Below, one piece after another: positions 36,976-46,059 of a DNA stretch of 64,000 nt. The DNA is from Zunongwangia atlantica 22II14-10F7 (GTDB lineage: Bacteria; Bacteroidota; Bacteroidia; Flavobacteriales; Flavobacteriaceae): contig NZ_ARYN01000008.1 of NCBI RefSeq assembly GCF_002094855.1, positions 167,361 through 231,360 of the forward strand, read 5' to 3'. Within the stretch, counting starts at the first letter, position 1. Every line of letters starts with the position of its first letter. The notes under the pieces are model-generated. The model ran no database searches. It was not told the DNA's origin and was given only the letters and a program-made list of their open reading frames with translations. The position numbers were made by a program, and so were the translations under genes.

Positions 36976-38114
36976 CTAAATATTCTTATAAACTAGATTT
37001 AAGAAATCTTCGATTTTTGAAGGTTCTAACCATCTTGTTACAATAACAAGATTTTCTTTTTGATCTACAACGATAAAATTACCACCAAATCCCGCAGCAT
37101 AAAAAATATGAGTGCCAATTTTTTCCCATTTTTGAGATTCTTCGGGGTTTAACCACCACATATAGCCATAATTTGGATTGGCTGTAGAAGGTTGTATGGC
37201 TTCTTTTATTACTTCAGCAGAAATTAGCTGTTTCCCATTCCAGTTTCCATTATTCATAAATAACAATCCAAATCTTGCCATGTCTTCAGTATTAATAAAC
37301 ATTCCGCCACCAGAATGCCCGCCGCCGCTAACAGATTGCATTTTTAGTCCGTCAATGGTGACCCAGGAATTCTCGTAACCATACCAGCGCCAGCTTGTAG
37401 AAGCACCAATAGGATCCATTATTTTAGATTTTAGGATTTTTGGCAAAGGTTGTCTAAAAACATTCAAAAGCGAATAGGCCAAAATATTAACCCGAACATC
37501 ATTGTATTTAAAATAAGTTCCCGGTTCGTGTAATTCTCTAGCGCGCCAGCTATCAATATTGCCATCTCTAGGCGGGCGATCTGCCCAATCGTAAGAACCC
37601 CATAATTCGCCAGACCAATCTGAATTTTGCTGAAGTAAATTTTTCCAGCTGATCTTTGCATTGTGATCACCTTCAAAAGTATTATCCCAAACATAATCTT
37701 TAACCAGTTCTTCAGGAGCAATTAAAGCGCTGTCAATAGCCAAAAGGGCAGTGGTCGATAAAAAACTTTTGGTAACGCTAAAGGTCATATCCACTCGTTT
37801 GGTATCTCCCCATTTCGAAACCAGGTAACCGTCCTTTAAAATGATTCCTGCGGGGCCACCGCGTCTTTTTACCGGGCCTAAAAGTTTATGATAGGGTTCG
37901 CTCATAAATCCCTTTAAAATCGCCTGGCGAAGATCTCTTGACTCAGAATATTCATTTTCTTCAGCAAATTTTATGGCTTCAGAAAAATCATAATCATAGT
38001 TTGAGGCTTTTTTTCCTTCCATTCTCCAAAAGCCGGGAAATAAACCTGCTGCGCTTGTAGCGAGCTTATAAAAATTAGAGACAGAATTATATAAAATCGA
38101 AATGCTTTTATCAT
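36976..38114 (-). pseudogene. class C beta-lactamase-like serine hydrolase, split by a frameshift at an A7 run
   Basis: The catalytic body reads from 38022 to 36976 (348 residues): Ser82-x-x-Lys85 in TFSVTKSF, a Tyr-Asn pair in FKYNDVRVN, and a late HSGGGM motif, typical of periplasmic serine hydrolases/esterases of the beta-lactamase class C family. That frame has no signal peptide. From the ATG at 38114 another frame encodes a perfect one (MIKAFRFYIILSLIFISSLQ, then AQQVYFPAFGEWKEKK) and joins the body at seven As (38008-38014 on the plus strand as Ts). The ATG at 38114 overlaps the rmuC stop as ATGA, so it is the natural start. One extra A, or a -1 shift on A-AAA-AAG, restores a 379-residue exported enzyme. 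It may be a pseudogene, a sequencing error or a recoded gene. Confidence 0.8.
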
Positions 38115-39511
38115 GGATTAAGATTAGGAAGTTCGTTCGAAGATTTTTTTACAAGATTCGTATCGATCTGTTTGCTGGCTTTAGCGCCAAGTTTTTTCAG
38201 TTTTTCTACTCTAGAGATCAAATTACCTTTTCCGGTGAGCTTTTTCATAGCGCCATCATAACTATTTTGTACCGTGCCCAGTTGTTTGCCCACTTTTAAA
38301 AGTTCTTCAGTAAGATTAGTGAATTGATCGTATAATTTTCCTGCCTGGGTTGCAATTTCAATAGCGTTTTCTTTTTGCTTTTCGTTTTGCCACATACTAT
38401 CGATGGTTCTTAAAACGGCCAAAAGCGTCGTTGGCGTCACCAAAATGATATTTTTATCGAAAGCTTCGCTGTACAAATTAGGATAATTATTCGAGGCTAC
38501 CGCAAAGGCAGCTTCTATTGGGATAAAAAGCAATACAAAATCCGGACTTTCTACATCGTATAGCTGATGATAATTTTTGTGGCTGAGTTCGTTTATACGA
38601 TTTCGAAGTGCGATAAGATGATTTTTAAGATGAAGTGGTTTTTCGTCTTCTTCGGTTTCGTTCACATAGCGCTCGTATGCATTCAAAGAAACTTTAGAAT
38701 CGATAATCATTTTTTTGTCGCCGGGAAGATTAATGATCACATCGGGTAAAACACGTTTTCCATCCTCGGTTGTAAAAGATTGTTGCACGCTATATTCACG
38801 ATCTTTTTGCAGGCCACTTTTTTCCAAAACACGTTCCAAAACCATCTCGCCCCAATTGCCCTGCATTTTGGTATCGCCCTTTAAAGCTTTGGTAAGATTA
38901 TTCGCTTCTTTACTCATTTGTAAATTGAGATCTTTTAAGCCAATAATTTGTTCCCGAAGCATCGCATGCCTGTCGATACTTTCTTTATTTCCTTCCTCGA
39001 TTTTCTTTTCGAAAAGTTGAATTTTTTCCTGAAGAGGAGAGAGGATATTCTGAATGTTTTCCTTGTTTAAATTGGTGAATTTTTCCGACTTATTTTCGAG
39101 GATTTTATTCGCCAGATTTTCAAACTGAATACTGAATTTTTCCTGAAGCTTTTCCAGCTCTTTTTTCTGCTCGGTTTGGCGTTCTAAAAGATGCTCGTAA
39201 TCGGCATTTTTTCGGGTAAGTTCGTTCTTATAGAAATCTTTTTCCTTTCTGATGTCTTCACGCTCTGTTTTTACCTCTGCTAATTTTATTAGCAAGTCAT
39301 TTTTAGTGTTTTCTAGGTTTGTTTTGTATTCGTTTAAATTTTTATTTTCCAGTTGTTTAAGTTTGTCTATTTCAAGTAAAAGTTGATTATTTTTTTCTTC
39401 TTGAATAGCTGATTTGTTTTTTGATTTTAATCCTGAAATTAGCTTCCCAAGACCGAATCCTAAGGCTAAAGCAACGATAAAAACAACTAAAAATGGCAAA
39501 ATTTGATCCAT
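38111..39511 (-). CDS. rmuC: DNA recombination protein RmuC
   Basis: A 466-residue protein with an N-terminal membrane anchor (ILPFLVVFIVALALGFGLGKLI), a long coiled coil (about 35-200) and the C-terminal RmuC nuclease-like domain: GNWGEMVLERVLEKSGL, LPDVIINLPGDKKMIIDSKVSLNAYERYV, and FIPIEAAFAVA. RmuC limits inversions at short inverted repeats and is related to restriction-endonuclease folds (the D-x-K motif is in IDSKVSL). First gene of the minus-strand operon; its TGA overlaps the serine hydrolase ATG. Confidence 0.93.
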   Translation of the reverse strand: MDQILPFLVVFIVALALGFGLGKLISGLKSKNKSAIQEEKNNQLLLEIDKLKQLENKNLNEYKTNLENTKNDLLIKLAEVKTEREDIRKEKDFYKNELTRKNADYEHLLERQTEQKKELEKLQEKFSIQFENLANKILENKSEKFTNLNKENIQNILSPLQEKIQLFEKKIEEGNKESIDRHAMLREQIIGLKDLNLQMSKEANNLTKALKGDTKMQGNWGEMVLERVLEKSGLQKDREYSVQQSFTTEDGKRVLPDVIINLPGDKKMIIDSKVSLNAYERYVNETEEDEKPLHLKNHLIALRNRINELSHKNYHQLYDVESPDFVLLFIPIEAAFAVASNNYPNLYSEAFDKNIILVTPTTLLAVLRTIDSMWQNEKQKENAIEIATQAGKLYDQFTNLTEELLKVGKQLGTVQNSYDGAMKKLTGKGNLISRVEKLKKLGAKASKQIDTNLVKKSSNELPNLNP

Positions 39512-39671
39512 GTAATAAGTGGGTTTGTTTCAAATATAATGATAAGTTTTTTAAGACCTAAAATCGATAAAAATTAAGCTAGATTTTAATTGAAATGAAG
39601 CAGTATTTTTGGGCTTTGTTTTCTGAAAAAAATAGCTCAAAAATAAATTTATTTAATGTTGATTTTCGATA

Positions 39672-39690
39672 AAAAAAGGACTACTTTTTT
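39672..39690 (-). terminator. weak terminator after btuD-like gene
   Basis: AAAAAAG and CTTTTTT flank a five-base loop, 9 bp beyond the stop codon of the ATPase gene. The stem has one GC pair only, so this is tentative. Confidence 0.35.
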
Positions 39691-39698
39691 AGCGATTT

Positions 39699-40499
39699 TT
39701 AATCTTCATTTTTGATTCGAAAAGCTCCTGAAATTTCATCAAAATGAATCAGATCTTTTGGAAATAAATCCTGAAATGCTCCAGATGAAATTAGATTTTC
39801 AGGAGTGTCGATTTGTGTTTTTTTAGGGTGCATTAAGATGATCTTATCACAAATCTGTATCGCTAAATTGATTTCGTGAGAAGCAAAAATGATCGTTTTA
39901 TTGGTCTGTTTGGCGAGCTTTTTAAGCAACTTTACCACGTAAGCTTTGTGATACATATCAAGGTGCGTAGTTGGCTCATCTAAGATGATGATTGGCGTGT
40001 CCTGAGCAATCGCCCTGGCAATTAAAACGCGTTGCAATTGGCCATCGCTAAGCTCGTAACATTTTCGATCTTTTAAAGATTCAATAGAGGTTAATTTAAT
40101 GGCATTTTCGATCTTTTCAATATCTATTTTAGAGAGTTTTCCCAGCCAGTTGGTATAGGGTTGGCGTCCTAAAGCGATCAATTCAAAAACACTTAGATTC
40201 TTTGATATTGGCTGATTGGTAAGCACCAAGCCAATTTGTGAAGCCCGCTGCAGATCGTTAAGTGCATTCAGATTTTTACCTTCAATTTCAACAGCTCCAG
40301 AAAGTGCTTGCTGGATTCCTGAAATTGTTCGTAATAGCGTCGATTTTCCGATTCCGTTTACGCCGATTACCGCAATCAATTCAGATTTGTGTACTTCAAG
40401 ATCAATCTTTTCAGCAATAGATTTAACTCCTTTTTTATCCTGATAACCTATCTCAAGATTCGATGTTTTTAGGGTGATATTTTCAGCATTTGATTTCAT
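39699..40499 (-). CDS. btuD: cobalamin ABC transporter ATP-binding protein
   Basis: A 266-residue ATPase of the BtuD/FepC type. Walker A is GVNGIGKST at about residue 46, the signature is ELSDGQLQRVLIARA, Walker B is PIIILDEPTTHLD, and the H-loop is ASHEIN. The DGQ in place of GGQ is common in this subfamily. It directly follows the permease gene (stop and start adjacent). The substrate is assigned from context only: a divergent cobalamin-riboswitch-controlled receptor operon next to the binding-protein gene. Confidence 0.85.
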   Translation of the reverse strand: MKSNAENITLKTSNLEIGYQDKKGVKSIAEKIDLEVHKSELIAVIGVNGIGKSTLLRTISGIQQALSGAVEIEGKNLNALNDLQRASQIGLVLTNQPISKNLSVFELIALGRQPYTNWLGKLSKIDIEKIENAIKLTSIESLKDRKCYELSDGQLQRVLIARAIAQDTPIIILDEPTTHLDMYHKAYVVKLLKKLAKQTNKTIIFASHEINLAIQICDKIILMHPKKTQIDTPENLISSGAFQDLFPKDLIHFDEISGAFRIKNED

Positions 40500-41531
40500 C
40501 TAAAACAGGAATTTTTGTTTTCTAATGAGTAACCAAATCACCACCGGAGCACCTATAAGCGAAGTTATAGCGTTGATTGGCAATGTAAATTCCATTCCCG
40601 GTAATTGCGCTACGATATCGCAAATAAGCATTAAAATGGCACCGCCTAGAATTACTGCCGGCAATAAAATAAGATGATTGTTTATGGGTAAGATCTGCCG
40701 AATTAAATGTGGGACTGCTAAGCCTATAAAAGCAATTGGGCCACAAAATGCGGTAATACTTCCTGCCAGTAAACTGGTAGCGATAATAATTAGCATTCGG
40801 TTTTGGCTAATATTAACTCCCAGGCTGCGTGCATATTCTTCGCCAAGCAATAGGCTGTTTAAATTTTTGATACAGAAAATTGCCAAACTAATTCCTAAAA
40901 AACAGAATATAGCAAGGATACCAACTTCTGCCCACGAAAGATCACCAAGACTCCCAAAAGACCAGAAAATATATTGTTGTAATTGTGCCGCCGGACTAAA
41001 GTAGCTGAGAATACTCACCACAGCACCAGTTAAACTAGCAAACATCAATCCCACAATCAAGATCGCCATCGTATCGCGTAATCGAACAGAGGCTAATACA
41101 ACCGCAAAAAGTACCATTAAACTTCCCAAACTTGATGCAATAACCAAAGTCCATTTAGAAAGCGCCAAAGCTACAAAGCTTCCGCCAATCAAGGTTGCGC
41201 CCATAATTACGATCGCAACGCCCAAACTAGCACCGCTGCTTAAGCCCAAAACATAAGGCCCGGCAAGCGGATTTCTAAACATGGTTTGCATCAATAATCC
41301 GCTAATTGCAAGTCCAGATCCGGCGATTATAGCAGTAAAAGCCTTTGGTAATCGATAATCTAAAACAATGTAGCGATAGGTTTCTTTGGAAACTTCAGTA
41401 TTAAAAATTGAGGAAAAAATATCTTTTACGGGAATATTTACCGATCCTAAACTGATATTCAGTAAAATTAGCGCAACTAAAAAGAGCCCCAAAATCACTA
41501 ATATTGATACGTATTTCCCGGTATGTTGCAT
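40500..41531 (-). CDS. btuC: cobalamin ABC transporter permease (FecCD family)
   Basis: A 343-residue inner-membrane permease with about ten helices. RLPKAFTAIIAGSGLAISGLLMQTMFRNPLAGPYVLGLSSGASLG is the FecCD signature, and the ATPase-coupling helix is GPIAFIGLAVPHLIRQI. Its ATG shares the last A of the binding protein stop (TAATG), and the ATPase gene follows without a gap. Family members carry siderophores, haem or cobalamin; the locus argues for cobalamin. Confidence 0.88.
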   Translation of the reverse strand: MQHTGKYVSILVILGLFLVALILLNISLGSVNIPVKDIFSSIFNTEVSKETYRYIVLDYRLPKAFTAIIAGSGLAISGLLMQTMFRNPLAGPYVLGLSSGASLGVAIVIMGATLIGGSFVALALSKWTLVIASSLGSLMVLFAVVLASVRLRDTMAILIVGLMFASLTGAVVSILSYFSPAAQLQQYIFWSFGSLGDLSWAEVGILAIFCFLGISLAIFCIKNLNSLLLGEEYARSLGVNISQNRMLIIIATSLLAGSITAFCGPIAFIGLAVPHLIRQILPINNHLILLPAVILGGAILMLICDIVAQLPGMEFTLPINAITSLIGAPVVIWLLIRKQKFLF

Positions 41532-42691
41532 TAATTGTTAAGCGCTTTAAAAAATGTAGGTTCGTAATTTTCTAAAAGCTGCGGATGAAATATCGAGATT
41601 AAATCTTTTAGAATGAGATCTGGGCGATTGGGCCCAAGTTCGTAAAAGATCACACCGCCGGTCTCGCCTTTGCTCATACTTACCGAATATACTTTTTTAT
41701 CTTGAACAGCTTTAAACTGCGAATAATGCTGCGATTGCTCTAACATCCCAGAATAAGATGTAAACTGCCCGGCGCTAATCCAAAAATCGGCATTTTGAGC
41801 TTTATCTAAAACCGATTCGAAAGACAAAGAAAGACTTCCGGAACCTTCGGTATCTGCCCAAAGGTAGTTTGCATTCGCATCTTCGATCATTTGCGCCTGC
41901 CAGCTATTTCCATAAGGCACGTACCATTGATCTTTAAACATAGATCCACTAAGAACGCTGGGCTTATTTTCGATAGTCTCAGCCAGTTTTTTAGCCGAAT
42001 TATAATTGCTTTCAATAGTATCGAATATCGAATCTGCAGCTTCAGATTTGTCGTAAAGTGCGCCAAAGAATTTGATCCATTCGGCTTTTCCAAGTGCTGA
42101 AGATTCGGTCCACTCTCCATTATAAATTACAGGAATTCCTGTTTTTTGAATCGTGCTAAAGCTTTTGTTATCAGCGTTAATAGCGAAACCTATTACAACA
42201 TCTGGTTGAAGGTCGATTAAGACTTCAGTATTTAGGCTTTCGTTCTTTCCAACCTCTTTTATTGCTCCGGAATTGATAAAATTTCTAGTTTCTTCGGAAG
42301 AAATATAATCCAGGCCGGGAAAACCTTTTAAAGATTCGGTTTCATTTAGCGCTTCTAAAGCCGGAATATGCGTTGTTGAAGTCACCACAATTTTTTGCAC
42401 AGGAATCGTAACTTTTTGATCAAATTCTAAATTTGCAGGAATTTCTGCCTCTTTTTTAGCCAGTAAATAGCGGAAGCTTTTTTCGGCTTCTGGCCAGGGA
42501 GAATTTACTTCGATAATCCTGTAATCATCAAATTCTGTGATCGAAAATCCGTTGGCATAAGAGATTTCAATTTCCTGTCCCTGCAGGTTTTTAGTAGATT
42601 TTTCAGACTTTTCTGAATCTTTACAGGAAAGGCTTAAAAGAAAAATAAAAAGGATTCCGATTTTTTTCACAAGAATGAATTTTGACTTCAA
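41531..42691 (-). CDS. btuF: cobalamin-type periplasmic binding lipoprotein
   Basis: A 386-residue class III substrate-binding protein (BtuF/FepB fold). The signal peptide has a lipobox ending LSLSC (about Cys23), which anchors it. Family features: KIVVTSTTHIPALEALNETESLKGFPGL, LIDLQPDVVIGF, a long connecting helix, and GSGSLSLSFESVLDKAQNADFWI. First gene of the minus-strand transport operon, divergent from the riboswitch and receptor. Assignment to cobalamin rather than a siderophore is from context. Confidence 0.83.
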   Translation of the reverse strand: MKSKFILVKKIGILFIFLLSLSCKDSEKSEKSTKNLQGQEIEISYANGFSITEFDDYRIIEVNSPWPEAEKSFRYLLAKKEAEIPANLEFDQKVTIPVQKIVVTSTTHIPALEALNETESLKGFPGLDYISSEETRNFINSGAIKEVGKNESLNTEVLIDLQPDVVIGFAINADNKSFSTIQKTGIPVIYNGEWTESSALGKAEWIKFFGALYDKSEAADSIFDTIESNYNSAKKLAETIENKPSVLSGSMFKDQWYVPYGNSWQAQMIEDANANYLWADTEGSGSLSLSFESVLDKAQNADFWISAGQFTSYSGMLEQSQHYSQFKAVQDKKVYSVSMSKGETGGVIFYELGPNRPDLILKDLISIFHPQLLENYEPTFFKALNN

Positions 42692-42754
42692 AAGTAATAT
42701 TATTTAGAAATTTAGATGCTTTCGTTTGGGAAATGATTAAATTCGCATCGAAAT

Positions 42755-42952
42755 TTTGGTTCGGCTATGCCGATTAAAAGGGAATCAGGAAACGCTAAAA
42801 AAAACATCGAATTTTAGTTAAAACCTGAGCTGTTCCCGCAACTGTAAGCTTTGTTCTGTTTTAGGAATGCTTGTAAAAAACTTCAAACCACTGTCTTTTT
42901 AGATGGGAAGGTAAATTGCAAGACGCTAGCCAGGAGACCTGCCAGAGATTAT
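42755..42952 (+). ncRNA. cobalamin riboswitch
   Basis: The leader of the receptor operon contains the conserved cobalamin-riboswitch blocks in order: GGTTCGGCTATGCCGATTA, AAAAGGGAA, GAGCTGTTCCCGCAACTGTA (42827-42846), CCACTG (42888-42893), GATGGGAAGG and the B12 box AGCCAGGAGACCTGCC (42928-42943). It is on the plus strand and ends about 40 bases before the receptor ATG. In this class, binding of cobalamin lowers expression of the downstream genes. The last part before the ATG (GTCGCTGGCGC) may pair with the GCCAG of the B12 box. Confidence 0.95.
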
Positions 42953-42962
42953 TAAAAACGGA

Positions 42963-42981
42963 TTGACTTTCGGGATAAAAG
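42963..42981 (+). promoter_or_regulatory. hairpin between riboswitch and btuB start
   Basis: GACTTT-CGGGATA-AAAGTC forms a 6-bp stem just before the receptor start codon; it has no U-run, so it looks like part of a translation-controlling expression platform rather than a terminator. Confidence 0.45.
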
Positions 42982-42991
42982 TCGCTGGCGC

Positions 42992-44827
42992 ATGAAGAAA
43001 CAACTACTTTTTATACTGGTAGCCTTTGGGCTTTTTTCGTCTAAAATCTATTCTCAATCACGAGAAATTACGGTTTTAGATACCGTAATGCTTAGTGATA
43101 CGAAGCTACAGAAATTCTCTACAGGGCAGCATGTTGCTGTGCTTTCTGACTCCTTACTTACCCAAAATCAACCACTTTTAACCGAAGTTTTAAATTTTAA
43201 CACACCAATATATTTTAAAGAAAATGGTCTCGGCATGGTTTCATCGCCATCGTTTAGAGGGACTTCAGCTTCGCAAACTGCGGTTATCTGGAACGGGATC
43301 AACATCAATTCCCAGTTTAACGGTCAGATTGATTTTAACACCATAAATAGTGGTGCTTATAACCAGATTGCGGTTCGCGGTGGTGGTGGAAGCGTGGTTT
43401 ACGGCACTGGAGCCATTGGTGGAAGCGTGCATTTAAACAATACTTTATCTTTCAAAAAACGGCAGGAACATCATCTTTTATTGCGCTACGGAAGTTTTAA
43501 TACGCTTGATGCTCGCTACAATTTTAAAACCGCCCGAAAAAATTGGAGCTTAAATTTATCGATTTCCAGAAATAGCAGTGACAATGATTATGAGTATCCA
43601 GATGATCGTGGCGAGAACCTGAATGGCGATTTTTATAATACTTCAGCCAATGTTACGCTGGGATATCGATTTAATTCAAAAAATACACTAAAACTGATCA
43701 GCGAAATTTACGATGGAGAACGGCATTTTTCACTAATTCGCCCTTCCGAAAATCGAACCAAATATAATGATCGTTCTTATCGAAACTTGCTGGAGTGGAA
43801 TAGCGAATTTTCTAATTTCACCCAGGTGGCAAGATTGGCTTTTATTCGAGAGGAATATCAATATTTCGCGAATATCGAAAATGATAGTTTTAGCTTCGGA
43901 AATGCCCAAAGTTATATTGCAAAATACGATTTAGCCTACGAAGCTTCAGAAGATCTTTTAATTAATGCCGTAATTCAGAATACCTATACAGAAGGCGAAG
44001 GTAGTAGCATTGCTAAAAATGATCGTAATATATTTTCAGCAGCGATATTAGCTAAATACTATTTCTCAGAAAAATTTCAATCTGAAATAGGTTTGCGAAA
44101 GGAGGCGACAGACAATTATGATAGTCCACTTTTATATTCTTTTGGTGCCAGTTATGAGTTTAGCGATTTTTACAGCTTAAAATTCAACGGATCAAGAAAT
44201 TTCAGAATACCAACATATAACGATCTTTATTGGGCATCTTCAGGGAATCCAGATTTAAATCCGGAAACTTCAGATCAGGCAGAAATTGGTAATATTTTCA
44301 GCATAAAAAATATCGAATTTGGGCTTACCTTTTTTTACAATCAGGTAGAAGATATGATTCGCTGGTTGCCGGGAGAAGGCGGAATTTGGCGTCCTGTTAA
44401 CGAAGATAAAGTAGAGATCTACGGAATCGAATCTTACCTAAACTGGCAGAAAAAGCTGGCCAAAGATCAAATCTTGAACGTTAATTTGAATTATGCTTAC
44501 ACGATTTCTGAAAATGCCGAAACTCATCGCCAGTTAATTTATACGCCTTTCCAAAAGATTAACGGAAATATCAATTACCAGATCTATCGATTTACGCCAT
44601 CGGTTCAGTTTTTATATAACGGAAAGGTTTACACACGTACCGATCATAGTGAGGAACTTTCGGGATATTTTTTAACCAATGTCGGACTTTCATATGCTAT
44701 CGATAAGCAAAGAAACTGGCAGTTAGGCGCAAAAATAAATAACCTTTTAAATAACGAATATCAGAATGTAGAAGACCGGTGGATGCCGGGAATCAATTAT
44801 AATTTATACCTAAACATTAATTTTTAA
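42992..44827 (+). CDS. btuB: TonB-dependent outer-membrane cobalamin receptor
   Basis: A 611-residue TonB-dependent receptor. After the signal peptide (MKKQLLFILVAFGLFSSKIYSQ) comes the plug domain (LLTEVLNFNTPIYFKENGLGMVSSPSFRGTSASQTAVIWNG, then VVYGTGAIGGSVHLNN) and a 22-strand barrel, ending in aromatic strand YNLYLNINF with a terminal Phe. The length equals E. coli BtuB (614), much shorter than SusC-type receptors. Control by the cobalamin riboswitch directly upstream supports B12 as ligand. The BtuG-like gene follows after 10 bp. Confidence 0.92.
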   Translation: MKKQLLFILVAFGLFSSKIYSQSREITVLDTVMLSDTKLQKFSTGQHVAVLSDSLLTQNQPLLTEVLNFNTPIYFKENGLGMVSSPSFRGTSASQTAVIWNGININSQFNGQIDFNTINSGAYNQIAVRGGGGSVVYGTGAIGGSVHLNNTLSFKKRQEHHLLLRYGSFNTLDARYNFKTARKNWSLNLSISRNSSDNDYEYPDDRGENLNGDFYNTSANVTLGYRFNSKNTLKLISEIYDGERHFSLIRPSENRTKYNDRSYRNLLEWNSEFSNFTQVARLAFIREEYQYFANIENDSFSFGNAQSYIAKYDLAYEASEDLLINAVIQNTYTEGEGSSIAKNDRNIFSAAILAKYYFSEKFQSEIGLRKEATDNYDSPLLYSFGASYEFSDFYSLKFNGSRNFRIPTYNDLYWASSGNPDLNPETSDQAEIGNIFSIKNIEFGLTFFYNQVEDMIRWLPGEGGIWRPVNEDKVEIYGIESYLNWQKKLAKDQILNVNLNYAYTISENAETHRQLIYTPFQKINGNINYQIYRFTPSVQFLYNGKVYTRTDHSEELSGYFLTNVGLSYAIDKQRNWQLGAKINNLLNNEYQNVEDRWMPGINYNLYLNINF

Positions 44828-44837
44828 CTAGTTAACT

Positions 44838-45890
44838 ATGAAGATTAGCAAATTATTTGCTCTTGGCCTTTTTGGCACTTTTTTACTGAATTCCTGTAGC
44901 AGTGACGACGATGGTTTCGTTGAAGTTCCAGAAGAAAATGAAGAACAAGCGTATGAGGAAGGCGTAATTATCTTAAATGAAGGATCGCAAACTGAGGGAA
45001 CTGTTTCATTTTTAGATTCAGAATTTACGAATGTAGAAAATAACATTTTTGAAACTGTAAATCCCGATATGGGACTTGGTGGTTATCTACAGTCTATCTT
45101 CTTTGATGAAGATCATGCTTATATTATTTCTAACGGGTCTAATTTAATTACCGTTGTAGATCGTGAAACTTTTGAATATGAAGGTGTTGTTGATAGTGGT
45201 TTAAATGTTCCTTATTACGGAGTCGCTTATAATGGAAAAGCTTATGTTTCTAATTATGCTGAATTTGATAATGCTGAAGATGATTTTGTAGCTATTATTG
45301 ACCTGGAAACTTTAGAAGTAGAAAGCACTGTTGTAGCAGGATTTAATATTGAAGAAGTAAAAGAAGAAGATGGATTAATCTATTTTGAAGGAACCTACTT
45401 TGGTGCTGGAAATTCAGTAAAAGTTTTTGATCCTTCAACAAATACCTTTACAGTTTCTATTGATACAAATGATGGATTAAACTCTTTTGAAGTAGATGAT
45501 AACCTTTTGTATGCCCTTTCTTCAACTCAAATTCAACAAATAGATATTACTAGCGGTGAAGAAATTTGGGCGCTAGATCTTCCTGAAGAAATGCAGGGAG
45601 CTTCTAATCTTCAAATAGAAGACGGAGTTATTTATTTTACTTCTGGAACATCTGTTTATGCTGTTTCTGAAACTGAATTAGAATTGCCAACTGAAGCTTT
45701 ATTTTCTTATGAAAGTTCTTCTGCTTACGGAGCAATGTATGGTTTTGCAGTAGAAGATGGTTATATCTATACTTCAGATGGAGGTGATTTTGCATCTGCA
45801 GGGACTATAGAAATTTATACAACAGCTGGAGATTTTGTAGCTGAATTTAATGTAGGTATTGGTCCTAACAGCTTTTATTTTAATGATTAA
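44838..45890 (+). CDS. btuG: BtuG-like surface beta-propeller lipoprotein
   Basis: A 350-residue lipoprotein (lipobox LLNSC, Cys20, then SSDDDGF, an acidic stretch compatible with the Bacteroidota surface-export signal). The mature part is a YncE/DUF5074-like seven-bladed propeller, with repeats such as LITVVDRETFEYEGVV, VAIIDLETLEVESTVVAG and KVFDPSTNTFTV. In Bacteroides the homologous BtuG binds cobalamin with very high affinity on the cell surface and hands it to BtuB. Position directly after the riboswitch-controlled receptor gene supports the same role. Confidence 0.82.
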   Translation: MKISKLFALGLFGTFLLNSCSSDDDGFVEVPEENEEQAYEEGVIILNEGSQTEGTVSFLDSEFTNVENNIFETVNPDMGLGGYLQSIFFDEDHAYIISNGSNLITVVDRETFEYEGVVDSGLNVPYYGVAYNGKAYVSNYAEFDNAEDDFVAIIDLETLEVESTVVAGFNIEEVKEEDGLIYFEGTYFGAGNSVKVFDPSTNTFTVSIDTNDGLNSFEVDDNLLYALSSTQIQQIDITSGEEIWALDLPEEMQGASNLQIEDGVIYFTSGTSVYAVSETELELPTEALFSYESSSAYGAMYGFAVEDGYIYTSDGGDFASAGTIEIYTTAGDFVAEFNVGIGPNSFYFND

Positions 45891-46059
45891 TTCTTTGTGG
45901 CTAGCTTCTGTAAGTTTATGTTATTGATGTGCAGTAGTTTCAAAAGATATACTTAACTGGAAGCTTGCCCTTAGAATGTGAAGATTCTTTTTTTGTACCC
46001 AATCTTTAGAAAACTTTAATATTCTAAAGAAAATTAGAGTAAAAAGTTTTCGTTTTAAA

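Noticed and set aside
39512..39671. Small gene or RNA between btuD and rmuC
   Set aside because: AT-rich sequence without a frame of useful length or a stable structure.
42761..42773. TCGGC-TAT-GCCGA palindrome as a separate operator
   Set aside because: It is part of the cobalamin riboswitch aptamer upstream arm.
45955..45985. Sequence AAGCTTGCCCTTAG resembling a fifth copy of the intergenic repeat
   Set aside because: Only about 10 bases fit and none of the flanking modules are present.
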